Assembly (NCBI GenBank): GCA_025362015.1 | Contig: JANYIO010000107.1 | Coordinates: 1-44,622, forward strand | From: Gammaproteobacteria bacterium | Lineage (GTDB): Bacteria; Pseudomonadota; Gammaproteobacteria; Pseudomonadales; Cellvibrionaceae | DNA: 44,622 nt | Reading direction: 5' to 3' | Program-made: the position numbers and the translations under genes | Shown here: one piece after another, positions 1 through 8,713 of the stretch | How the letters are laid out: every line of letters begins with the position of its first letter | How positions within the stretch are numbered: position 1 is the first letter of the stretch | The notes under the pieces: model-generated | The model's input: only the letters and a program-made list of their open reading frames with translations | Database searches by the model: none | What the model was told of the DNA's origin: nothing

Positions 1-974
1 GCCTTGGAAGAAGCTGGTTTAGACGATGCAGCTTTTGAACGTGCCACCTCAGATTTTGCAACTGAAGATGCAGCCCTGGAAGAAGCTGGTTTAGACGATG
101 CGGCTTTCGAACTTGCTATCTTAGATTTTGCAACTGAAGATGCAGCTTTCGAACTCACATTATTGGATGAAGCTGCCACATTGAATTTTGCAATCTGTGG
201 CGCAGTAATATTCAGTGCATAATGTGCATCTGCACCATTTGCTGCATCATTACGATCAATACCACAGGGAACGCCTTTACACATTAAATCTGGATTAGAA
301 AATTTATATAATTTTCCTGCCCAATAGTCCACATTAAATGATGTTTGATAAGCCATAATGGTAGTGAATTTATTGTCTACACCATAACCTAACGCGTAAG
401 GGAAAGCGCCGCCAGCACCATCTTGTTTACGTGAATGTTTTAAACCCATGTTATGACCCAGTTCATGCGCTGTTACGTAATCACCACAAGCAGTAATGGC
501 AACATGGGCGTACATATATTTTTTCCAGTCTGGATTAGCAAAGTCACCATTAGCACCGCCGCCAATCCACGCAATACCGCAACTGCCGTGACTCGCCATA
601 TAGGGACGATAGAAAACCACCATATCTGCTTTAACTTGATCCCTATAAGCAGCTACATCACTGAACGCAGGAACTTTTGCGTAAGTAATATCATTCAAAG
701 CAACACCGGCATCATTATCATCGGTGTAATCAACCAGTTTTGATCCCGCCAATCTTAGCTCTACATCTACATTACTATCTTTATAGATTTGATTGCTAAC
801 TTGAAAAATTTGATTAAAGCGAGTGGTAGGGTCACTACCGTAAAGATCTGTAGTACCTTTGGTGTAAACCACCAGCACATCGATGACGGTATTAGCTGCA
901 TAAGTAATTGGAGTAAAAAATATTGTCGCCAATGCGGAAAAAGAGAAAATTGTTTTTTTAATTGAAAATATCAT
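1..974 (-). CDS. Secreted metzincin-type zinc metalloprotease with Ser/Ala/Lys-rich linker (partial, C-terminus outside window)
   Basis: Absent from the ORF track because it runs off the left edge; I translated it from ATG at 974. It opens with a Sec signal peptide (MIFSIKKTIFSFSALATIFF...YAA). The domain then starts VIDVLVVYTKG, a typical opening for reprolysin-like (M12B) or M72-like peptidases. The zinc site is AHELGHNMGLKH (HEXXHXXGXXH), followed by a Met-turn candidate, TTIMAYQ. These mark a metzincin expected to cut proteins outside the cell. After the catalytic domain (about 260 residues) comes a low-complexity linker of repeated SSKAAS, SSKPAS and SVAKS units, of the kind that joins catalytic and binding modules in Cellvibrio-type secreted enzymes; a further C-terminal module probably lies beyond the window. 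No propeptide separates the signal peptide from the catalytic domain, which is unusual (see the neighbouring gene). The metzincin call is strong; the exact MEROPS family is not certain. Confidence 0.85.
   Translation of the reverse strand, partial: MIFSIKKTIFSFSALATIFFTPITYAANTVIDVLVVYTKGTTDLYGSDPTTRFNQIFQVSNQIYKDSNVDVELRLAGSKLVDYTDDNDAGVALNDITYAKVPAFSDVAAYRDQVKADMVVFYRPYMASHGSCGIAWIGGGANGDFANPDWKKYMYAHVAITACGDYVTAHELGHNMGLKHSRKQDGAGGAFPYALGYGVDNKFTTIMAYQTSFNVDYWAGKLYKFSNPDLMCKGVPCGIDRNDAANGADAHYALNITAPQIAKFNVAASSNNVSSKAASSVAKSKIASSKAASSKPASSRAASSVAKSEVARSKAASSKPASSK
5..148. repeat. 72-bp direct repeat, two copies, in the protease linker
   Basis: Copies start at about 5 and 77, each beginning TGGAAGAAGCTGG. 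On the minus strand each encodes a 24-residue Ser/Ala/Lys linker block, so the in-frame repeat lengthens the protease linker. The second copy has diverged in its middle. Confidence 0.75.
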
Positions 975-1151
975 GATTAAAATTCCTAGGTTAATGTGAC
1001 TTTACTTAAAACCTTCCATGATTAGCAATAATTGCGCGCATCCATTAAAGTCCACCAAGGTAGCGGTTATGTTTTCATGATTTCATCTCTCGTTAAGGTT
1101 AATTTTTTAAGGCTTTAAAAAATTCTTTTTGAACAAAATTTAAAAAATAAA

Positions 1152-1859
1152 TTATAAAATTTCATTTGTTTCTAGATAATCTTTACTGCCAACCGCCGAT
1201 AACTCAAATTCTGACGGATTTTTATAAAGCCAACCAAGGCCATCAACTGACACCATACTATAACTGCCTTCGGGTGTAGTAATCATCGCAAAAATAGAAT
1301 GCTCGCCGTAAGTCATAATGACAGGATAATCAGTGCCCTGCCCTTGCAAATGTCCACTCCAGGATTGATCACCATTAGGGCTAGTCGCTATTGATTGCAC
1401 ATCCACCATCACTTTTTGGCCATGCAACATTGGCAGTTCAACTTGTTCACCCACTTGTGGAATACTTTCCGGATGTTGATCAATTTCTACAATTTCATAA
1501 GCAACAACTTTTTCATTTAATGGAATACTAGGAATAGGAGCCTTTACACCGCCGATTTTCCACGTATTATTTTTTACATCAACCTTTACAGATTCAGAAT
1601 TTTGTTTTACAGCACATGGATTCTGTTTATCACTTAAACTGCACAGATCATTTTTAAGATCCGCCTCAGCAACAATTGCTGTGTGTGTTGTCACTGGCAA
1701 TAATGTCGATGCCTGGGGGGTCACTTCTGAAGGGTTTACCACTGAACTTATATCCGACTGCGACTCGCCCCGAATAAATACATAAATAACCACACAAACA
1801 ATAACTGTCAGTGCAAGCACATAGTTTTTTTGTTTTGATGGTAGATTATGATTTCTCAT
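1152..1859 (-). CDS. Membrane-anchored hypothetical protein resembling a metalloprotease propeptide
   Basis: The ORF track starts at a GTG at 1916, but the ATG at 1859 (MRNHNLPSKQ) puts a single hydrophobic segment (YVLALTVIVCVVIYVFI) near the N-terminus and is the likelier start, giving 235 aa. A Ser/Thr/Pro-rich stalk follows, then a domain of about 100 residues with 'GEQVELPMLHGQK', 'NGDQSWSGHL', 'DYPVIMTYGEHSIFAMITTPEGSYSM'. This alternating beta pattern resembles the N-terminal propeptides of secreted M12-type bacterial proteases. It lies 177 bp upstream of the protease gene in the same direction, and that protease has no propeptide of its own. I infer a separate propeptide-like partner (chaperone, inhibitor or sensor), but no family match could be checked. 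Confidence 0.6.
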   Translation of the reverse strand: MRNHNLPSKQKNYVLALTVIVCVVIYVFIRGESQSDISSVVNPSEVTPQASTLLPVTTHTAIVAEADLKNDLCSLSDKQNPCAVKQNSESVKVDVKNNTWKIGGVKAPIPSIPLNEKVVAYEIVEIDQHPESIPQVGEQVELPMLHGQKVMVDVQSIATSPNGDQSWSGHLQGQGTDYPVIMTYGEHSIFAMITTPEGSYSMVSVDGLGWLYKNPSEFELSAVGSKDYLETNEIL

Positions 1860-2210
1860 TGCATCGAACTCGTTCGCCGATATGGATGTTCTTAATATAA
1901 AGATAGACCAGTTCACAAAACAAATCGAATGTAATTTATTGCGACATACAACAAAATCTAGTTGAAAATTTTTTATCTTTTTTAGTTCTATGAAAAGAGA
2001 GTATTGCGAGGAAAATGAGTTTCTTTATTCCATTACGAATAAGGATAAATAATTTTAAAGCTCACTTTTGATGGAATAAGCGTTTTCTTATAACAAAGCC
2101 TACCCAAAAAGCCTATAGGCAATTTACATCCCTCACAAAAAACATCCCGCTTATACCATTACATAGATTTCGCTGCTCCCTAATTTTTTATAACGGCTTT
2201 ATCGCACTAT
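1860..2210. other. Intergenic region, AT-rich, no gene seen
   Basis: No credible ORF on either strand. It should hold the promoter of the minus-strand 1859 gene; I could not assign boxes with confidence. Confidence 0.5.
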
Positions 2211-2238
2211 AAAAAAAGCAGCCACTAGGACTGCTTTG
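2211..2238 (-). terminator. Rho-independent terminator of the antiporter gene
   Basis: Read on minus: AAAGCAG, loop, CTGCTTT followed by a T-run. It lies about 40 bp beyond the antiporter stop codon. Confidence 0.75.
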
Positions 2239-2277
2239 GTCTATTACAAAAACTTTATAGTTTTACGCAAGAATTAA

Positions 2278-3576
2278 CTAGGAATGAGGGGCCAATTTGG
2301 CATCTACCGGATCATCATCTAATGCACCCAACTCACCACTTGCGCGAGCGTGTTTACCGTAGGCCCATTCAAAAACAGGAGTGGCCATCAGAGTAGTCAC
2401 TATCGTCATCAACACGAGCATGGAAAAAAGCGCCGGACCAATAATACCGCGCTGCAAACCGATATTAATAATAATTAATTCCATCAGGCCACGAGCATTC
2501 ATGAGTGCACCAATACCTAAGGCAGTACGATTATCCTGACCACATAAACGTGCTGCTGCCCAGCAAGCACCACCCTTGGCAAGGATAGAACCAATCAACA
2601 CTGCTGCTGCAATTAATATCAACTCAGGATTATTGATCATGGTCATGTGAGTGTTAAGGCCAGAGAAAGTGAAAAATATTGGTATGAGTAGCACGACGGC
2701 AAGTGGTTCCAATTGCTTTGTAAGCTCGGTGGTAAATACACCGCGTGGCATAATAGTCCCCAGTAAAAAGCCACCGAATACTGCGTGCAGGCCAATGCTA
2801 TCGGCGATAAAAGCGCACATCATAAGTGCCATTAAGATGATTGAAAGTATTTGCGGGGTAATTTTTCCGTCGCGCTCAACAATGCGCCCCAAAGGCGCCA
2901 ATAAACGAGTGCCGAGCAATAACATTACACTAACAAAGGCAATTCCGCCGCCGACAGTTTTAAAGGCAAGAAACGGGTTACCACCGAGGCTGGCTAAAAC
3001 CACTGCCAATACGCACCATGCTCCTGCATCATCAACAGCACCTGCAGAAAGTGTAAGTGCGCCCAGACGAGAATTACTCAATCCTCGCTCATGAATGATT
3101 CGTGCTAACACCGGAAAAGCGGTAATCGCAATTGCAGCGCCCATAAATAAAGTAGCATTAAAACGGTTGGTTGTTTCCGTAAAGAGCCCAGGCACAGACA
3201 TTAACCATGGCGTTATCAGTAACGCTACGATAAAAGGCGCGGCCATACCCGATATTGAAACAGCCGCCGCGGTACCTGCATTATTTTTGAAGTGGTCGAT
3301 GCGAAAACTCATTCCCACCAAAAACATAAACAAGCCTATACCTAACTGCGCCACAACATAAAGCACGCTGATAGATTCTTTAGGGAAAAGTGCATGTTGC
3401 CATTCTGGGGCAATCAACCCAAACAATGTTGGGCCGAGCAATACACCAGCAATCATTTCTCCCACTACCAGAGGCTGATTAAAAAATCTTTTCCCCGCCC
3501 AACCAATGCCAAGGCACGCCGTTAGAATGACAAATAATTGAATAAAGAATAAAACTGAAAGCTGTGCATTTGCCAT
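2278..3576 (-). CDS. CPA2-family monovalent cation/proton antiporter
   Basis: Inner-membrane protein of 432 aa with about 12 hydrophobic segments across its length and a short polar C-terminus. It matches the Na+/H+ exchanger (Kef/NapA/CHX) superfamily. The ion-binding core shows AITAFPVLARI (about 150-160) and AGAVDDAGAW, with an Asp-Asp pair at 182-183, as in electrogenic NapA/CHX-type members. It should exchange Na+ or K+ for protons in pH or salt homeostasis; the ion cannot be told from sequence. There is no C-terminal RCK/TrkA-N domain, so it is not KefB/KefC proper. The tracked start (GTG at 3597) is replaced by the ATG at 3576, which has GGAGA eight bases upstream. It is transcribed alone, downstream of the glyA terminator. 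Confidence 0.85.
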   Translation of the reverse strand: MANAQLSVLFFIQLFVILTACLGIGWAGKRFFNQPLVVGEMIAGVLLGPTLFGLIAPEWQHALFPKESISVLYVVAQLGIGLFMFLVGMSFRIDHFKNNAGTAAAVSISGMAAPFIVALLITPWLMSVPGLFTETTNRFNATLFMGAAIAITAFPVLARIIHERGLSNSRLGALTLSAGAVDDAGAWCVLAVVLASLGGNPFLAFKTVGGGIAFVSVMLLLGTRLLAPLGRIVERDGKITPQILSIILMALMMCAFIADSIGLHAVFGGFLLGTIMPRGVFTTELTKQLEPLAVVLLIPIFFTFSGLNTHMTMINNPELILIAAAVLIGSILAKGGACWAAARLCGQDNRTALGIGALMNARGLMELIIINIGLQRGIIGPALFSMLVLMTIVTTLMATPVFEWAYGKHARASGELGALDDDPVDAKLAPHS

Positions 3577-3644
3577 AAAATAAATCTCCAAAAACACGAT
3601 AAATAAATTTTTCTAACTGAACGATTTACGTTGTATACAGCTCA

Positions 3645-3677
3645 TAAAAAATGCCCATATCTTTCAATAAGGGCATT
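3645..3677 (-). terminator. Rho-independent terminator of glyA
   Basis: Minus strand reads AATGCCC, loop, GGGCATT followed by a T-run, between the glyA stop and the antiporter start. Confidence 0.8.
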
Positions 3678-3762
3678 CTCCAATGGCTCTTTTACTTACA
3701 GAGTTTTTATACACCTGAACAGCCACATCTGAATAACAGCTGCTTTTTACAGTTCTCAACAA

Positions 3763-5028
3763 TTAAGCCGCGTACACCGGAAAATCTTTACATAGGGTAG
3801 CAACTTTTGTTTTCACACTGGCAATAACTTCATCTGCATTACCCTTTTCCAATGCATCAAAAATATCGCAAATCCAGTTGGTCAACAGTACGCATTCAGC
3901 TTTGCCGAAACCACGAGTAGTAACTGCTGGTGTACCTACACGAATACCAGAGGTCACAAAAGGTGAGCGCGGATCATTTGGAACAGCATTTTTGTTCACG
4001 GTAATGTGCGCTTTACCCAAGGCTTCGTCGGCATCTTTACCGCTGTAGGGTTTTCCGATCAGGTCAACCAACATCAAATGATTTTCAGTACCGCCAGACA
4101 CGATTTTGATGCCGCGCGACAAGAAAGTCGCTGCCATTGCTTTAGCATTCACGACGACTTGTTGTTGATAAACCTTGTACTCAGGTGTCATTGCTTCTTT
4201 AAAACTAATCGCCTTAGCTGCAATTACATGCATCAATGGGCCACCTTGGCCACCGGGGAATACCGCGGAATTTAACTTCTTCTCAATCTCTTCGTTGGCT
4301 TTAGCGAGGATGATGCCGCCACGGGGACCGCGCAAGGTTTTATGCGTGGTTGTGGTAGTTACGTCAGCAATTTGCACCGGGCTTGGGTAAACACCTGCGG
4401 CAACTAAACCGGCAACGTGCGCCATATCCACAAATAAATACGCGCCTACTTTATCGGCGATGTCGCGAAAACGTTGCCAATCCATAATTTGGGAATAAGC
4501 TGAGAATCCGGCAACAATCATTTTAGGCTTATGCTCGATAGCTAAACGCTCAACTTCGTCGTAATCCACCACGCCAGTTTCCGGGTTCAAACCATATTGA
4601 ATAGCGTTGTATATTTTGCCAGAAAAACTCACTTTTGCACCGTGAGTTAAATGACCGCCATGAGCCAAACTCATACCTAACACTGTATCGCCCGGATTAC
4701 ACAAAGCTGCATATACCGCAGAGTTAGCTTGCGACCCTGAGTGCGGTTGCACATTTGCGTAATCTGCGCCAAACAATTCTTTGGCGCGCGAAATTGCTAG
4801 CGCCTCAGTCACATCAACGTACTCACAACCGCCGTAATAACGTTTACCTGGATAACCTTCCGCGTACTTATTCGTTAATTTTGTACCTTGCGCCGCCATC
4901 ACCGCAGGGCTGGTGTAATTTTCTGAAGCAATTAATTCAATGTGCTCTTCTTGACGACGACCTTCATTTTGAATGGAAGCCCAAATTTCAGGATCGAAAG
5001 AAGCGATAGTTTGGTTTTTATCAAACAT
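3763..5028 (-). CDS. glyA: Serine hydroxymethyltransferase
   Basis: Cytosolic PLP enzyme that interconverts serine plus tetrahydrofolate with glycine plus 5,10-methylene-tetrahydrofolate, the main source of one-carbon units. At 421 aa it has the normal bacterial length. The signature [15 protein letters not shown] places the PLP-binding lysine at 230; [18 protein letters not shown] and VFPGGQGGP are also classic SHMT blocks. The ATG at 5028 has AGGA upstream. It is monocistronic with its own terminator and diverges from the polysaccharide operon. No truncation or frame problem was seen. Confidence 0.98.
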   Translation of the reverse strand: MFDKNQTIASFDPEIWASIQNEGRRQEEHIELIASENYTSPAVMAAQGTKLTNKYAEGYPGKRYYGGCEYVDVTEALAISRAKELFGADYANVQPHSGSQANSAVYAALCNPGDTVLGMSLAHGGHLTHGAKVSFSGKIYNAIQYGLNPETGVVDYDEVERLAIEHKPKMIVAGFSAYSQIMDWQRFRDIADKVGAYLFVDMAHVAGLVAAGVYPSPVQIADVTTTTTHKTLRGPRGGIILAKANEEIEKKLNSAVFPGGQGGPLMHVIAAKAISFKEAMTPEYKVYQQQVVVNAKAMAATFLSRGIKIVSGGTENHLMLVDLIGKPYSGKDADEALGKAHITVNKNAVPNDPRSPFVTSGIRVGTPAVTTRGFGKAECVLLTNWICDIFDALEKGNADEVIASVKTKVATLCKDFPVYAA

Positions 5029-5628
5029 AGAGGAATCCTAAGTAGACCAACAATTGCCTTATTTGCGAAATAAGGATTGCCGAATTAATGAGAAGGGGAA
5101 AAAGTTTAGGTGAGCATTGTACATCAAGACAGTAAATAGCTGCCACGCAAAACACTCATGATGAGCATCAATTTGGCTCATACTAAAAAGGACAACACCA
5201 TCTAAAAATATATTTTCGTTCGCTGGCGCACAGACCTGAAACACTTCTTTAGCCAATATGAAATCCCGTTATGGTCGCAAGAAAAATCGCACCACAACCG
5301 TGCAAAACTAATTTTTTAGCTCTTAATTCAGGACTTAATGCTGAGCCAAATCATTATGGTTTGCAAAAAAATCCTTATGCGTTCATTTACTTAGGTTACT
5401 TAGGTAAAATCGAGGGAGCAAATCTCCTTAGGGCTGTTTTGCGCCAACAACCTGCGTCACTTCAGCGATGGGGTTAACAAAGGTGGGATGTATTTCAAAG
5501 ATTCTCCCTAAATCATCGCTGCATTTGCCAAGTGCTTGCGGTTTCGGCCTTAGTCTTGCAATGCAGATAATACATAGGTCCAAGCATCCTGCTGCTAAGG
5601 CGCCTTCAACCCTTTAAGGTCATGTTTT
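5029..5628. other. 600-bp divergent intergenic region between glyA and the gum-like operon
   Basis: It must hold the glyA promoter and the promoter and leader of the eleven-gene plus-strand operon. ORFs of 65 and 68 aa exist in the track but have no domain features or convincing ribosome site, so I treat them as non-coding. I see no JUMPstart element and no clear riboswitch, and could not fix promoter boxes. Confidence 0.5.
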
Positions 5629-6429
5629 ATGAACAGGTTTCGAATATTAATATGGAGTGGTTTATGGCTGCTTTTGCTCACGAACACTACAAATGCTCAA
5701 TCCAACTATTTATTAGGTGTAGGCGATGAAATACACCTAACAGTTTACGGACAGCCAGAACTCACCGCTGAAGGTCAAATCAATTCCGATGGCGCCATGC
5801 AGATACCCTTACTCGGAAATGTAAAAATAGCGGGGATTTCCAGTGCAGAGGCAGCCAAAGTCATTACTGAGCGTTATCAAAATGGTAATTTTTTAAAAAG
5901 TGCGCAGGTGAATGTATTAATTACCAAATATCGTAGCCAAACGGTAGCCATTTTGGGCAAGGTCAATCACCCCGGCAAACTCATTTTGGAAGGCGCAACC
6001 TCACTAACTCAAGCCATAGCTTGGGCTGGTGGCGTGGCAGATGCAGGCAGCGAACGAATTATCCTGATTCGTAACAATGTCAATGGCCGTGAAGAGCGCC
6101 ATGAATATGATCTGCAAAAACTACTTAATCGTGAAGCTGACACCAGCCCCGTGGTGTGGCTGAAAGATGGCGACACACTCTATATCCCTGTTGCTGGGCG
6201 CTTTTATGTTAATGGTGAAGTTCATGCTCCAGGTATGTATGCCTTGGATCGACCACTCAATGTCATGCAGGCATTGGGCGTAGGTGGCGGCCTCAATTCC
6301 CGCGCTAGTGAACGCTCAGTGAAGCTGTTTCGTAAACAAGCCGATGGCTCAGTGAAAGAATTGCGCGCTAAACCTGATGAATCAGTTTTGGATGGTGATG
6401 TACTGGTTGTTCAGGAAAGCCTCTTCTAA
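5629..6429 (+). CDS. gumB: Wza/GumB-like polysaccharide export protein
   Basis: Periplasmic/outer-membrane export protein of 266 aa. Signal peptide at 1-24 (MNRFRILIWSGLWLLLLTNTTNA). A Poly_export domain follows (YLLGVGDEIHLTVYGQPELT ... GAMQIPLLGNVKIAG, about 27-105), then two SLBB-like segments (VAILGKVNHPGKL; FYVNGEVHAPGMYALD). There is no lipobox cysteine at the cleavage site, so unlike E. coli Wza it is probably not a lipoprotein. It is longer than Xanthomonas GumB as I recall it and also resembles EpsE of methanolan-type loci. First gene of the operon, with AAGGT upstream of the ATG. It should form the outer-membrane or periplasmic part of the export channel together with the next gene product. 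The symbol rests on both family and context. Confidence 0.85.
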   Translation: MNRFRILIWSGLWLLLLTNTTNAQSNYLLGVGDEIHLTVYGQPELTAEGQINSDGAMQIPLLGNVKIAGISSAEAAKVITERYQNGNFLKSAQVNVLITKYRSQTVAILGKVNHPGKLILEGATSLTQAIAWAGGVADAGSERIILIRNNVNGREERHEYDLQKLLNREADTSPVVWLKDGDTLYIPVAGRFYVNGEVHAPGMYALDRPLNVMQALGVGGGLNSRASERSVKLFRKQADGSVKELRAKPDESVLDGDVLVVQESLF

Positions 6430-6439
6430 GGAGAAAAAT

Positions 6440-7819
6440 ATGACTTTAAATACGTTAATTCGAATTTTATTTGCACACAGACGAATCATCATTGGCATCA
6501 CACTTGGAGCGCTAGTAATTGCTGGCTTACTGATTTTTATTATGCCAAAAACCTACACGGCTACCACTGACTTGATTGTCGATGGTAAAGGTCAAGATCC
6601 AATTAGCGGGCAGGTTTTGCAGGGGCGTTTATCAGCAGGTTATATTGGTACCCAAGCCGATATTATTCGCAGCCGGAACGTCGCAAAAAAGGTTATCGAT
6701 CAGCAAAAACTAACGCTAAATACTGATTTAGCAACTGAACTGCATCTTGTGGATGACGAGCAAATAAAACGTCGCGCCTTACTTTCATATTTGAACGGAG
6801 GGCTGGATGTTACTCCTCAACGTGATAGTAGTGTATTGAGTATTAGTTTTGCAGCACGTAACCCGGAACTAGCCGCACAATTGGCAGATGCTTTCGCGCA
6901 AGCTTATATCAAAACCAACCTCGAGTTGCGTATTGAGCCTGCCAAACAAATTACTCAATGGTATGACGAACAACTCACTTCACTGCGCGTCAATCTTATT
7001 GAAAAACAGAATGTTTTATCTGCGTACCAGGAAAAACATAATATTTTAGCGTCTTCCGACCGGCTCGATCTGGAGTCAGCCAAATTAGCTGAATTATCGT
7101 CCATGTTGATTGCTGCACAAAGTGAACGGCTTAATAGCACCAATCGCAACGAGCAAATGACGGGCAAACGCGGTGCTGTACCTTCACAAGCGCTGGATAA
7201 CCCGCAGGTTCAAAGGCTGTCAGGCCAACTTGCCGAAGCAGAGGCCCGACTTGAGGATATGGCAACCAAGGTAGGTGAAAACCATCCTCAGTACCGCCAA
7301 ATTCAAGGTGAAGTGGATTCGCTAAAACAACAACTAGACCAGGCACTCCGTTTCATCAATGGCAGCTTACGTTCCTCGGTTGAACTTTCCCAATCGCGTG
7401 AGGCTCAACTCACCGCTGAACTAGCTGCGCAAAAAGAGCGTGTTATGCAACTTAGCGGTAATCGCAACGAATTAGCTTTGCTTAAGCAAGAAGTCGATAA
7501 TGCCCAATCAGCCTATGACGCAGCTCTTGCACGCGCTACAGCAACTAAACTCGAAAGCCAAATTGCGCAAACAGATATTGCGCTTTTAAATCCCGCAACA
7601 GTTCCTACCACTCCAACCTCACCAAAATCACTCATGATCTTATTTTTAGCAGGCGTTAGTAGCCTGCTATTTGGCGTTGGAATGGTGCTTTGCTGGGAAT
7701 GGCTGGATAGGCGAATTCGCGGTACCAATGACCTTGAAAAAATATTAGGTTTACCAGTACTTGCTTGCATTCCCGCTGATCGCGGCAGCAATTTATTACA
7801 CAAAGAGGTGATGGTGTGA
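6440..7819 (+). CDS. gumC: Wzz/GumC-like chain-length determinant (polysaccharide co-polymerase)
   Basis: Inner-membrane co-polymerase of 459 aa that controls chain length and links Wzy polymerisation to export. It has an N-terminal transmembrane helix (IIIGITLGALVIAGLLIFIM, about 15-35), a Wzz domain (TYTATTDLIVD), a long periplasmic coiled-coil-rich region (about 160-370, many Gln/Glu/Leu/Ala), and a second helix near 395-415 (LMILFLAGVSSLLFGVGMVL). The tracked start at 6377 lies inside gumB; the ATG at 6440 has AAGGAG seven bases upstream and follows the gumB stop by 10 bp. It has no cytosolic kinase domain of its own; that role is split to the next gene, which overlaps it by four bases. 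It resembles GumC and EpsF. Confidence 0.9.
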   Translation: MTLNTLIRILFAHRRIIIGITLGALVIAGLLIFIMPKTYTATTDLIVDGKGQDPISGQVLQGRLSAGYIGTQADIIRSRNVAKKVIDQQKLTLNTDLATELHLVDDEQIKRRALLSYLNGGLDVTPQRDSSVLSISFAARNPELAAQLADAFAQAYIKTNLELRIEPAKQITQWYDEQLTSLRVNLIEKQNVLSAYQEKHNILASSDRLDLESAKLAELSSMLIAAQSERLNSTNRNEQMTGKRGAVPSQALDNPQVQRLSGQLAEAEARLEDMATKVGENHPQYRQIQGEVDSLKQQLDQALRFINGSLRSSVELSQSREAQLTAELAAQKERVMQLSGNRNELALLKQEVDNAQSAYDAALARATATKLESQIAQTDIALLNPATVPTTPTSPKSLMILFLAGVSSLLFGVGMVLCWEWLDRRIRGTNDLEKILGLPVLACIPADRGSNLLHKEVMV

Positions 7820-8691
7820 ACGATTTAGCTAACATGCGTCAAGACGAAACTACGGGTCAAAAGCCGCCCTCCAAAATGGGAAGGATGCTGCTCGATAGCG
7901 GGAAAATTAGCGCCGCTGACTTTAAGTCAATACTGGAGACTCAAGTAGCACGAGACCTACGGTTTGGCGATGCTGCTTTAGAATTAGGTTTAGCCAATAC
8001 AGCGGATATCCAAGACGTACTAGCGCAGCAATTTGCCTACCCACTCATCCCTCAGTCAAACAGCAAATTAGATCCACGCTTATTCACGGCGTTTCGTCCC
8101 GATAGCCGCCAAACAGAAGCACTACGCAGTTTACGAAGTGAACTGCAACTGCGCTATTTTAATCATCGCCCCCATTTAAGCCTTGCCTTAGTCGGCGCCG
8201 AAGACGCATTGGGTATAGCGCTTACCACCGCCAATTTGGCTATTACTTTTGCGCAATTAGGTATACGCACCTTACTGGTGGACAGCAATCTACGCTCACC
8301 ACAGTTACATAAATTATTCGGCCTCAACGAACGCAATCCCGGCCTCACAGACTTGATTGCGAAGCGAGTATTACTTGAGCCCAATGCTATTCCAGAGCTG
8401 GGTTCACTGTGGCTGTTACCGGCGGGCACGCAGGCCCCCAACCCACAAGAACTACTTGCCAGCCAACACTATTCAAAACGCATGAGGGAGTTAAGTGAAA
8501 ACTTTGACTTAATTCTCCTCAGTACGGCACCCTTGAATCGTACGCTTGATGCTCAGCTAGTAGCAGCCCATGCAGGTGCTGCACTGGTGGTGGTTCAGGA
8601 AGATGTCTCGCGTCTGGAAGATGTCGAAACCATTTGCAACAACTTAAGAGGATTTGGAGTTCGTTTGCTGGGCGCTGCATTACGCAAGTAA
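7816..8691 (+). CDS. EpsG-like P-loop protein, apparently a catalytically dead BY-kinase
   Basis: 291 aa, GTG start overlapping the gumC stop (GTGA). Residues about 20-80 (MGRMLLDSGKISAADF...FAYPLIP) resemble a GspE/MshE N-terminal domain. Residues about 100-290 have the fold pattern of the tyrosine kinase/ParA-like P-loop protein EpsG that partners chain-length regulators. The nucleotide motifs are degraded: Walker A reads GIALTTANLA where GKSTTxANLA is expected (Ile134 for Lys); Walker A' keeps its Asp (LLVDSNLR, Asp156); Walker B reads LILLSTAP with Ser236 for Asp. There is no C-terminal tyrosine cluster. I infer a structural or regulatory partner of GumC rather than an active kinase. Classical gum operons lack this gene. 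Confidence 0.8.
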   Translation: MNDLANMRQDETTGQKPPSKMGRMLLDSGKISAADFKSILETQVARDLRFGDAALELGLANTADIQDVLAQQFAYPLIPQSNSKLDPRLFTAFRPDSRQTEALRSLRSELQLRYFNHRPHLSLALVGAEDALGIALTTANLAITFAQLGIRTLLVDSNLRSPQLHKLFGLNERNPGLTDLIAKRVLLEPNAIPELGSLWLLPAGTQAPNPQELLASQHYSKRMRELSENFDLILLSTAPLNRTLDAQLVAAHAGAALVVVQEDVSRLEDVETICNNLRGFGVRLLGAALRK

Positions 8692-8713
8692 AGCAAGCGT
8701 TCCCAAAGGGGCC

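Noticed and set aside
4-222. 72-aa plus-strand ORF rich in Glu/Asp/Ala
   Set aside because: It is the antisense of the protease linker repeat.
5271-5477. 68-aa ORF upstream of the gum-like operon
   Set aside because: No domain, signal or ribosome site; likely leader or promoter DNA.
5629-8691. Exosortase A/PEP-CTERM type exopolysaccharide locus
   Set aside because: EpsE/F/G-like proteins are present, but no exosortase, PEP-CTERM protein or PrsK/PrsR was found, and the glycosyltransferases match the Gum set.
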